Shown: positions 56,915-64,000 of the stretch, in pieces
How positions within the stretch are numbered: position 1 is the first letter of the stretch
Layout: each line of letters begins with the position of its first letter
NCBI GenBank assembly: GCA_963789275.1
Contig: CAWBKF010000019.1
Span: 167,250-231,249, forward strand
Length of the DNA stretch: 64,000 nt
From: DAHUYF01 sp963789275
GTDB taxonomy: Bacteria; Pseudomonadota; Alphaproteobacteria; ATCC43930; CGMCC-115725
Direction: 5' to 3'
Notes under the pieces: model-generated
Database searches by the model: none
The model's input: the letters and a program-made list of their open reading frames with translations, nothing else
Told to the model about the DNA's origin: nothing
Translations under genes and position numbers: made by a program

Positions 56915-59103
56915 GTCGTCAGCACGATCTCGATCGCGCCCTCGCGGCGCAGGACATGCAATGCCACGTCCTCTTCGCGCCGCTCCAGCAGCAGATCCAC
57001 GGCGCCGCTGCCGAGCTGCAGGTTCGACAGCCGGAGCGTGTCGAGCCACGGCGGCAGCGTCGGGCGCAGAAAGGAGATGCGCGCCGCGCCGCGATCGAAG
57101 GAGATGCCGAGAAGCGCGCCAAGCATGGCGAGGACCGCGCCCGAGGACCAGGCTTGCGGCAGGCAGGCGACGGGATAGGCGGTGGGGCCGGTGCCGGGCC
57201 GGCGCGCGAAGCCGCAGAACAGCTCCGGCAGGCGCTTCAACGCGGTGAAGAGCGAGCTGTCGAAGAGCCCGGTGAGCAGCCGCACCAGCGGCTGGCGCAG
57301 CCCGTAGCGCGCAAAGCCCATGGCGATGAGGGCGTTGTCGTGCGGCCAGATCGAGCCGTTGTGGTAGGACATCGGGTTGTAGCGCACCTCGCCTTCGGCG
57401 AGCGTGCGCACGCCCCATCCGGAAAAGCTCTGCGGCATCATCAAGCCGGCGGCGACGCGCGCGGCCCGCTCCGGCGCGGCGATCCCGCTCATCAGGACCT
57501 GACCGGCATTGGAGCTGCGCACGCAGCACGGCCGCTTCTCCCGGTCGAGCGCCATGGCGTAGGTGCCGAGCTCCTCGCGCCAGAACGCCGCCTCGAAGCG
57601 CTGCCTGAGCCGCTCGGCCGTGCCGGCGAGCTCCGCCGCCAGCGCGGCGTCGTCGAGCGCGGCGGCGAGGTCCGCGGCGCCGAGATAGGCCGCATAGGCA
57701 TAGGCCTGCACCTCGGCGAGCGCGATCGGCGCCTCGGCCAGCCGGCCATCGGCGTGAAAGATCGCGTCGCTGCTGTCCTTCCAGCCCTGATTCGCCAGGC
57801 CCGTCCGCGACTTCCGGTCATATTCGAGAAAACCGTCGCCGTCGATGTCGCCATGCTCTGCCATCCAGCCGAGCGCCGCCCGGATGCTCGGCCACAGCGA
57901 GCGTATGAGATCGAGATCACCGGTCCGCGCGTGATATGCCGCGGCCAGCACCACGAACAGCGGCGTCGCATCGACGCTGCCATAGTAGCAGCGGAACGGC
58001 ACCTCGCCGAGAAGCGCCATCTCGCCGCGCCGCGTCTCATGCAGGATCTTTCCCGGCTCGGCATCGCTCTGCGGGTCGCTTGCGGTCGCCTGGCGCGCCG
58101 CAAGGAAGCGCAGCGTGCCGGCGGCAAGCGACGGGTCCAGCCACAGGCACTCCAGCGCCGTGATCAGCCCGTCGCGGCCGAAGGCGGTGGAGAACCAGGG
58201 AATGCCGGCATAGGCGTAAGGACCCTGCGGCGTCTCAGTCACCAGCATGTCGAGATCAGCGCGCGAGCGGCTGAGCAGGTCGTTGAAGGTCTCGTTGCTG
58301 CTGTAGAGATCCGCGGCCTGCATCCTGCGGTCGACACGCCGCGCCGTCTGGGTGGCGAGGCTTGCCTCGTACGACAGGTCCTGCGGCAGGCGCTCGCCGC
58401 TCTCGCAGCGCGCCGTCAGCTGGATGCGCCGCGTGCCGCCCGGCGGCAGCTCGATGCGCCAGCGCGCTTGCCGCTTTTCCAGCGCGTCGGGCGGCGGGTC
58501 GAAGGCAAAGCGCGTCCGCCGCCGCACCTGGTCGAGGCCGAGATAGGCGAGCACCGCGCCGTCGGCGGTCGGCTCGTCGTCGAGCATCCGGCCGCGGCGG
58601 CGCCGCACGGTGCCGCGCACCTCGAACAGATCGACAAAATCGGCGTCGAAATGCACCGCCAGCGTGACCGCGGCGGGGGCGTTGCCGAAATTGCGCAGCT
58701 CGAGCCGGGTGAACAGCGCATCCTCGCCCAGCAGCGTGCTGCTCAGGATGTGCACGGTATCGCGCGCCAGGCGCAAGCGGCCGCCGGTCATGAGATCGGG
58801 ATTGGCGAGATCGGCGGCGAGCACGGCATTGTCCTCGCTGACGCTGGAGGACAGCAGCAACGGCCGGACTCCGTCGATGGTCAGGACAAGTTGCGAGACG
58901 TGGCGGGTATCCTCGAAGAAGACGCCTTCCGCCGCCGGCCCGGTCGCCTGCGCGTTGCCGAAGGCATCGAGCACGGCGAAGCAATCGTCCTGCTTCAGCA
59001 CATGCGGGCGATAGGCGGCGAGCGCCTGCGTTGCCGGGATGTAGAAGGGCGAAAGCGGCTCGCCTGCGCCGGCATCCCCTGCCTGCGCGGCCATCGCTGT
59101 CAC
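56911..59103 (-). CDS. Glycogen-debranching-type amylo-alpha-1,6-glucosidase family protein
   Basis: 730 residues. The N-terminal GDE_N_bis beta-domain (LKQDDCFAVLDAFGNAQ, GVFFEDTRHVSQLVL) is followed by an (alpha/alpha)6 barrel with PYAYAGIPWFSTAFGRDGLITALE, DATPLFVVLAAAYH and NPMSYHNGSIWPHDNALIAMG. The barrel resembles GH15/GH63-type glucosidases. The start is GTG at 59103, overlapping the glycosyltransferase stop; an ATG three codons in (59094) is an alternative. It pairs with a GT4 enzyme upstream, an arrangement seen in other proteobacteria. Substrate is not established. Confidence 0.88.
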   Translation of the reverse strand: MTAMAAQAGDAGAGEPLSPFYIPATQALAAYRPHVLKQDDCFAVLDAFGNAQATGPAAEGVFFEDTRHVSQLVLTIDGVRPLLLSSSVSEDNAVLAADLANPDLMTGGRLRLARDTVHILSSTLLGEDALFTRLELRNFGNAPAAVTLAVHFDADFVDLFEVRGTVRRRRGRMLDDEPTADGAVLAYLGLDQVRRRTRFAFDPPPDALEKRQARWRIELPPGGTRRIQLTARCESGERLPQDLSYEASLATQTARRVDRRMQAADLYSSNETFNDLLSRSRADLDMLVTETPQGPYAYAGIPWFSTAFGRDGLITALECLWLDPSLAAGTLRFLAARQATASDPQSDAEPGKILHETRRGEMALLGEVPFRCYYGSVDATPLFVVLAAAYHARTGDLDLIRSLWPSIRAALGWMAEHGDIDGDGFLEYDRKSRTGLANQGWKDSSDAIFHADGRLAEAPIALAEVQAYAYAAYLGAADLAAALDDAALAAELAGTAERLRQRFEAAFWREELGTYAMALDREKRPCCVRSSNAGQVLMSGIAAPERAARVAAGLMMPQSFSGWGVRTLAEGEVRYNPMSYHNGSIWPHDNALIAMGFARYGLRQPLVRLLTGLFDSSLFTALKRLPELFCGFARRPGTGPTAYPVACLPQAWSSGAVLAMLGALLGISFDRGAARISFLRPTLPPWLDTLRLSNLQLGSGAVDLLLERREEDVALHVLRREGAIEIVLTT

Positions 59104-60149
59104 ACCACTGCCTTGAGCGGGCGCTCGCGCGCAATCAAGCCGCGATAGACCGTGACATAGTCCTCGGCCATGCGGCGCGCGGTGAAGCGCTGCTCGAAGA
59201 CGTGGCGCACCCGGGCGCGGTCGAGGCTGGGCAGCCGACGCACGGCCGCGGCGGCCTCGTCCTCGTTGTCGACGATGAAGCCGGTGACGCCGTCCTCGAC
59301 GACTTCGGGGACGGAGCCGTTGCGGAACGCCACCACCGGCGTGCCGCAGGCCATCGCCTCGATCATCGCGAGGCCGAACGGCTCGCGCCAGGCGATGGGG
59401 AAGATGAGCCCGGCCGCATTGCCGAGGAACTCGCTCTTGGCGTCATCGCCGATCTCGCCGATATACTCGACATGCGGCTGGGCGAGCAGCGGCTCGATCC
59501 GTTCGGCGAAATACTCGCGGTCGACCTTGTCCACCTTCGCCGCGATCTTGATCCGCATGCCGGCCTTGGCCGCGATGCGAATCGCAGCGTCCGGCGCCTT
59601 TTCCGGCGAGATGCGACCGATGAAGGCGAGATATCCCCCGGCGCCGAATCCCGGCACAAGGGCGCGCTCGGGGAGGCCGTGATAGACCGTCGAGACGAAG
59701 TTCGCCTCCGGCAGAGGCTCGCGCTGGGAATCGGAGATCGACACCACCGGCACTTCGTTGAAGATCCGGTAGAGCGGCCGCAGTTCCGGCAGGTCGAGCC
59801 GGCCATGCAGCGTCGCCACGAACGGGACGCCGATTCGGCTCAACACGGGATAGCCGATGTAGTCGACGTGGATATGGATGATGTCGAAGGCCGCGGCGCG
59901 GCGCGCCACCGTCTCGAGCAGGATCATATGCGGCGCGAGATAGTCGCGGATGCCTTCGTCGAGCCGCAGCGCCCGCGGCCAGACCGCCTCGAGCCGCGCG
60001 GTTGTGGTGCTGTCGCCGCTGGTGAAAAGCGTGACGTCATGGCCGAGCGCCACCAGCCCGTCGGTGAGATACGAGACGATGCGCTCGGTGCCGCCATAGA
60101 GTTTCGGCGGCACCGATTCCGTCAGCGGAGCGACTTGGGCGATTTTCAT
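59100..60149 (-). CDS. Glycosyltransferase family 4
   Basis: 349-residue GT-B fold transferase. The acceptor-side glycine-rich loop is in PPKLYGGTERIVSYLTDGL near residue 15, with FIGRISPEKAPD near 180. The donor motif EPFGLAMIEAMACGTPVVAF (E-x7-E) is near 265. Retaining enzymes of this family use nucleotide sugars. The ATG at 60149 begins the conserved KIAQVAPL; it is the first gene of the operon GT4, glucosidase, ABC exporter, PRC-barrel, MFS. The product may be a glucan or glycolipid; I cannot say which. Confidence 0.9.
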   Translation of the reverse strand: MKIAQVAPLTESVPPKLYGGTERIVSYLTDGLVALGHDVTLFTSGDSTTTARLEAVWPRALRLDEGIRDYLAPHMILLETVARRAAAFDIIHIHVDYIGYPVLSRIGVPFVATLHGRLDLPELRPLYRIFNEVPVVSISDSQREPLPEANFVSTVYHGLPERALVPGFGAGGYLAFIGRISPEKAPDAAIRIAAKAGMRIKIAAKVDKVDREYFAERIEPLLAQPHVEYIGEIGDDAKSEFLGNAAGLIFPIAWREPFGLAMIEAMACGTPVVAFRNGSVPEVVEDGVTGFIVDNEDEAAAAVRRLPSLDRARVRHVFEQRFTARRMAEDYVTVYRGLIARERPLKAVV

Positions 60150-60525
60150 TGTTCTCCCGTCCGATCGCGGCAAAGGGCGCAGGGCAGCGAGCACCCTCCC
60201 TGCCAGAGGGTCTTGCGTCTATGGACGCCAGAAGCCGGGCGGGCGTTCCTTCGCGGCCTGGTGCTGCGGCCAGATGACGCGCTGCGCCAGCGGTTTATCA
60301 ACCACTCGCCGATCCCGCCGCGTTCAAGGGACGCAATGGTTGCAGGCGCGGCCGCGGCACGAGGTCTTTCATTTATTTATAAATAGCTCACACGGAATTT
60401 TCATGATCGATTGCCGTTTCAATAATATATTTTTCACGAATATTGCATTTTCTCGTACTCGATTTTTTATTCAACGCGCGACTACTCTTCTCGGGCATTC
60501 ATTTCTGATCTGCGGCGAGGTAGCG
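60150..60525. other. Gene-free spacer with a strongly AT-rich island
   Basis: No coding frame is supported. Bases 60370-60480 are far richer in A/T than the rest of the window, with long runs such as AATAATATATTTTTCACG. This is the promoter side of the GT4 operon (leftward) and of a small membrane protein (rightward), so it probably holds promoters or a nucleoid-protein site. No consensus was identified with confidence. Confidence 0.4.
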
Positions 60526-60729
60526 ATGACGACGACTGGCTCCCGGAGCGCGAGCGGCGAGCGGGCTGCTCCCGTTGCCAAGTCAAAATGGACAGCCACG
60601 CCGGCCATTCACGGCCGGCGCGGACCGGTGACGCCGCTTGCCGTCAAGATCGTGCTGGTCGTCGTGATGCTCAATCTGCTCGTCGCCGCGATGATGCTGA
60701 TGAAGCTGCGGGCGCCACATCTGGGGTGA
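60526..60729 (+). CDS. Small single-pass membrane protein (67 aa)
   Basis: 67 residues: a basic, Ser/Thr-rich N-terminal half (MTTTGSRSASGERAAPVAKS) and one transmembrane helix (VKIVLVVVMLNLLVAAMMLM) near the C-terminus. The ATG has a GCGAGG site. A longer upstream frame runs into the AT-rich spacer and shows no homology, so I use the later start. No family is recognised. Confidence 0.45.
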   Translation: MTTTGSRSASGERAAPVAKSKWTATPAIHGRRGPVTPLAVKIVLVVVMLNLLVAAMMLMKLRAPHLG

Positions 60730-61156
60730 GCCCGGCGCCGGGCGCGGCGCCGACGTGATCGCCCTTCGCCCGTTTTCGTTGCGTCCTGAACAACAGAATC
60801 CGACTGTGCACTCATCGACCCGGCGCTGCCTTGCCGCGCTCGCTGCTGTGCTGCGGCGATTGCCGGAATTCCTGTAAGCCTCGCGTAAGCCTATGGGCAA
60901 AGCTTGGGCAGCGTTTGCGAGGGACTTGGGCATGATGGCGGGAAGCCGCAGGTTTGTTTATATATTCTTTATATTGCAGCGCAGCATTCTACATGAACAA
61001 TTGATTATGCTTCGGTGACCTGCGTGATTATTGTCAGACATTGAGATTTCATTGGCCATCAGCAGCATGGGCGCGGCAGTCGGTGAGAGATGCAGGAGTT
61101 GCGTCTCTGACGAGCCCTGTGCGGCACGCTGATGGCATCGCGGGAGGTAACTGACC
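60730..61156. other. 427-base spacer before the RND efflux genes
   Basis: No gene is supported. A second AT-rich patch lies at 60953-61010 and may contain the efflux promoter. A near-ideal GGAGGTAA ribosome site at 61143-61150 precedes the adaptor GTG start. Confidence 0.4.
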
Positions 61157-62422
61157 GTGCACGACATGCTCTCCTCACCGGCGTCCCGTGCGCCGCGCGT
61201 GCTGTTGCGCCCGACGCAGTTGATCATCGTCGGCGTGCTGGCCGTCGTCGCGATCACGTCGCTGGTTGGCATTCCCATCCTGTGGCGCCACACCAGCGCC
61301 CCGCAGGAGGCCGCGGCGCCCGCCGACGCCCCCGGGACCTTCCGCCCGACGGAAGCGCAATGGGCGAGCCTCAAGATCGCGCCCGTGGCTGAGGTCGCTT
61401 TCCGTGCTGAGCAGGTGACCGACGGCAAGATCGCCAACAACGACGATACGACGACCCCAGTCTTCTCGCCCTATAGCGGCCGCGTCACCAAGCTCTTCGC
61501 CAAGGCGGGGGACCAGGTCGAGCGCGGTGCGCCGCTGATGGTGGTCGCCGCCTCGGAGTTCGTGCAGGGGCAGAACGACCTCATCACCGCGATCGCCGGC
61601 CTCAACACGGCGCGCGCGCAGCTCCGGCTGACGACCATCAACGAGAAGCGCCAGCACGACCTGTTCGACGCCAAGGCCGGAGCGCTGAAGGATTGGGAAC
61701 AGGCCCAGGCCGATCTCGAAACCGCCAAGGCCAATCTCCGCACCGCCGAGATCACGCTCGCCGCGGTGCGCAACCGCCTGCACATCCTGGGCAAGAGCGA
61801 CGCGGACATCGCCGCGATCGAGAACGCGCAGCAGATGAGCGCCGAGGCGGTGGTCGCGGCGCCGATCGGCGGCACCGTGATCCAACGCCAGATCGGCCTC
61901 GGGCAGTATATCAATTCGACCGCCAACGGCGCCTCGACGCCGGTATTCTCGATCGGCAATCTCGCCACCGTGTGGCTCGTTGCCAATGTGCGCGAGGCGG
62001 ATGCGCCGCTGATGCGGCTGGGCGAGCCGGTCGAGGTGCACGTGCTGGCCTATCCCAGCCGCATATTCAAGGCGAAGCTCGCCTATGTCGCGCCTGCGGT
62101 CGATCCCAACACGCACCGCCTGCCGGTGCGCGCCGAGGTCGAGAATGCCGACGGCGCGCTGAAGCCCGAGATGTTCGCGAGCTTCAGCATCATCACGGGT
62201 GATGCGCATTCGGCCCCCGGCGTGCCGGAAGGCGCGGTCGTCTATGAGGGCGAGGCGGCCCGCGTCTGGGTGGCGCGCGACGACAAGACGCTGGCGCTCC
62301 GGCCGATCCGCGTGGGACGGGTCAGCGGCGGCATGGTCGAGGTCCTCGCGGGATTGCAGCCGGCAGAGAAGATCGTGACCTCCGGCACGCTGTTCATCGA
62401 CCGCGCCGCCCAGGGCGATTGA
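61157..62422 (+). CDS. RND efflux periplasmic adaptor (CusB/CzcB-type membrane fusion protein)
   Basis: 421 residues. One membrane anchor (about 16-37, LIIVGVLAVVAITSLVGIPIL) is followed by a barrel-sandwich/lipoyl half (GRVTKLFAKAGDQVERGAPLMVV). A long alpha-hairpin covers about 125-205, then come the second lipoyl half (VVAAPIGGTVIQRQIGLGQYI) and beta-barrel domains. It links an inner-membrane RND pump with an outer-membrane channel. The pump gene follows after 87 bases. Sequence places it in the heavy-metal/CzcB-like group, but it lacks the Met/His-rich N-terminus of CusB, so the substrate is open. The start is GTG at 61157. Confidence 0.9.
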   Translation: MHDMLSSPASRAPRVLLRPTQLIIVGVLAVVAITSLVGIPILWRHTSAPQEAAAPADAPGTFRPTEAQWASLKIAPVAEVAFRAEQVTDGKIANNDDTTTPVFSPYSGRVTKLFAKAGDQVERGAPLMVVAASEFVQGQNDLITAIAGLNTARAQLRLTTINEKRQHDLFDAKAGALKDWEQAQADLETAKANLRTAEITLAAVRNRLHILGKSDADIAAIENAQQMSAEAVVAAPIGGTVIQRQIGLGQYINSTANGASTPVFSIGNLATVWLVANVREADAPLMRLGEPVEVHVLAYPSRIFKAKLAYVAPAVDPNTHRLPVRAEVENADGALKPEMFASFSIITGDAHSAPGVPEGAVVYEGEAARVWVARDDKTLALRPIRVGRVSGGMVEVLAGLQPAEKIVTSGTLFIDRAAQGD

Positions 62423-62447
62423 GCGGCGGCGGAACCGTGCGAGAGCG

Positions 62448-62471
62448 ATCGATTTGAGAATCGATTTGAGA
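62448..62471 (+). repeat. Perfect tandem duplication of a 12-bp unit
   Basis: ATCGATTTGAGA occurs twice in direct succession between the adaptor and pump genes. Confidence 0.8.
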
Positions 62472-62509
62472 CGAGAGCAAACCCTGAACCAACCGGCGGT
62501 CGGAACACC

Positions 62510-64000
62510 ATGAGCGGCATCGTCGCCTTCGCGCTGCGGCAGCGGATCCTGATGGTCGTGCTGCTGGTGCTGATGTTCGGCGCCGGCATCATGACCTTCC
62601 TCAAGCTCAACATCGAGGCCTATCCCGACCCGGTGCCGCCGCTGGTCGACATCGTGACGCAAAGCACCGGCCAGTCCGCCGAGGAGATGGAGCGCTACGT
62701 CACCATCCCGATCGAGATCCAGATGGCCGGGATTCCGCACATCACCACGGTGCGGACGATCTCGCTGTTCGGCCTTCAGCGACGTCAAGGTGCAGTTCAC
62801 CTACGACTTCACCTATGAGCAGGCGGAGCAATGGGTGATCAACCGGCTGTCGCAGCTCTCGGCGCTCCCCAACAATGCGCAGCCGCAGATCTCGCCGGCA
62901 AGCCCGATCGGCGAGATCTACCGTTATCGCGTCGTCGGGCCGCCCGGCTATTCCGTGATGGATTTGAAGACGATCGAGGACTGGATCCTGGAGCGCCGCT
63001 TCAAGGCGGTGCCGGGGGTGATCGACGTCACCGGCTGGGGCGGTAAGACCAAGACCTACAGCGTCACCATCGACCAGAACAAGCTGATCGATTACGGCCT
63101 GACCCTGCCGCAGGTGCTGCAGGTGCTCAACAACAGCAACATCAATGTCGGCGGCCAGACGGTGAATTTCGGGCCGCAGGCGGCGGTGGTGCGCGGCGTC
63201 GGCCTCGATCCATTCCATGGACGACATCCGCAACACCATGCTGACCTCGACCAACGGCTCGCCGGTGCTGCTCGGCGACATCGCCACGGTGAGCGTCGGC
63301 AACCAGCCGCGGCTCGGCATCGCCGGCCAGGACGATGACGACGACATCGTCCAGGGGATCGTGCTGATGCGCCGCGGCGCAGCAAAGCACGCCGACGATC
63401 GAGCGCGTCGAGGCCGAGGTGGACAAGATCAACACCACCGGCATCCTGCCGCCCGGCGTGCGCATCGAGCAGATCTACGACCGCAGCGACCTGATCGCGG
63501 TCACGACGCGCACCGTGCTGCACAACATGGCGTTCGGCATGGTGCTGATCTTCCTGCTGCAGTGGCTATTCCTGGGCAATCTGCGCAGCGCCCTCATCGT
63601 CGCCACGACCATACCCTTCGCGCTGTTCTTCGCCATCCTGATCATGGTGCTGCGCGGCGAATCCGCCAATCTGCTGTCGGTGGGCGCGATCGATTTCGGC
63701 CTCGTCGTCGACGCCACCGTCATCATGGTCGAGAACATCTTCCGGCACTTGTCGCAAACGCCGGCCGAGCGCTTCTCCCGTTCCGAGTTGCTGCACCGCG
63801 TGCGCCCCAATGTCGGCTTGCGCGGCAAATTCGCCGTCATCGCCAATTCCGCGACCGAGGTCAGTCAGTCGATCTTCTTTTCGGCCGCGATCATCATCGC
63901 GGGTTTCGTGCCGCTGTTCACGCTCTCCGGCATCGAGGGCCACATCTTCGGTCCGATGGCGCGGACCTACGCCTATGCCATCGCCGGCGGCCTGATCGCC
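62510..64000 (+). CDS. RND efflux pump, CusA/CzcA family, N-terminal part, three one-base insertions, runs off window
   Basis: Inner-membrane proton-driven pump, 5' half only. The first helix is near residues 8-30. FLKLNIEAYPDPVPPLVDIVTQ is typical of the heavy-metal (CzcA) class, and the periplasmic porter domain follows. Helices 2-5 begin at FGMVLIFLLQWLFLGNLRSAL, with the proton-relay helix DFGLVVDATVIMVEN. The frame slips by one extra base near 62772 (ISLFGL to SDVKVQFTY), 63207 (GVGL to IHSMDDIRN) and 63380 (LMRRG to EQSTPTIERVE). All three restore normal CzcA sequence, so a functional gene with sequence errors is likely. Confidence 0.88.

Noticed and set aside
56915..57529. A 200-residue N-terminal extension of the ABC exporter
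   Set aside because: This part lies inside the glucosidase gene in another frame and lacks any domain. The ATG at 56914 overlapping the previous stop is the natural start.
54779..59148. Long plus-strand frames opposite the ABC exporter and glucosidase
   Set aside because: Low-complexity antisense readings of well-supported minus-strand genes.

Overview
The window is high-GC DNA that looks like the chromosome of an alphaproteobacterium. Support comes from adjacent serC-serA of the alphaproteobacterial type, the hisZ-purA pair, a cysE-iscR-led Isc operon, purU, and perfect TTGA-N6-TCAA FNR/FixK-type boxes. I cannot name the genus; Rhodospirillales or Hyphomicrobiales are both plausible.

Layout. 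0-4 kb: a tartrate/D-malate dehydrogenase-type enzyme, a MaoC dehydratase, a frameshifted cupin and several small unknown proteins. 4.2-13.2 kb: an MHS-family transporter, serine biosynthesis (serC, serA), hisZ, purA, an MFS exporter and an alpha/beta hydrolase. 13.2-19.3 kb: a cysE-iscR-(two cysteine desulfurases)-iscA-(condensed hscA-like)-fdx-mnmA operon, preceded by two matches to the IscR type-1 operator. No iscU or hscB lies in this operon, and the hscA position holds a 153-residue remnant-like Hsp70 protein. 19.3-19.9 kb: a MAPEG protein and a tRNA with CAT anticodon.

20-47.5 kb is a carbohydrate-metabolism block. It holds pfkB and glgA on the minus strand, then glgX-malQ-(broken glk)-ppsA-glgP, a broken sugar porter, and tal-pgi-gnd-tkt-zwf-HAD phosphatase-pgl-galM-rpe-(rpiA-gntK fusion), ending with a bactofilin. 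These genes cover glycogen turnover, upper glycolysis/gluconeogenesis and the pentose phosphate pathway. The block starts next to the intact tRNA-Met and ends at a degenerate copy of the 3' two-thirds of a tRNA-Met, which suggests an old genomic island. Two FNR-type boxes lie in front of glgA/glgX and ppsA.

47.5-64 kb: a rutA fragment next to a rutE-like reductase, an IS701-family element with a clear CTAA target duplication, a foldback MITE directly beside it, purU, and small exported proteins. Next is a minus-strand five-gene operon whose first four genes overlap end to start (glycosyltransferase, glycogen-debranching-type glucosidase, ABC exporter, PRC-barrel protein, then an MFS protein). 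Last is an RND efflux adaptor plus the start of its pump gene, which runs off the window.

Data quality. I find about twenty places where a conserved protein continues in another frame after one base. All but one are single-base insertions, so they look like assembly or sequencing errors rather than real mutations. I annotate those genes as CDS spanning the frameshift. Glk, the sugar porter and rutA lack whole domains and are called pseudogenes.
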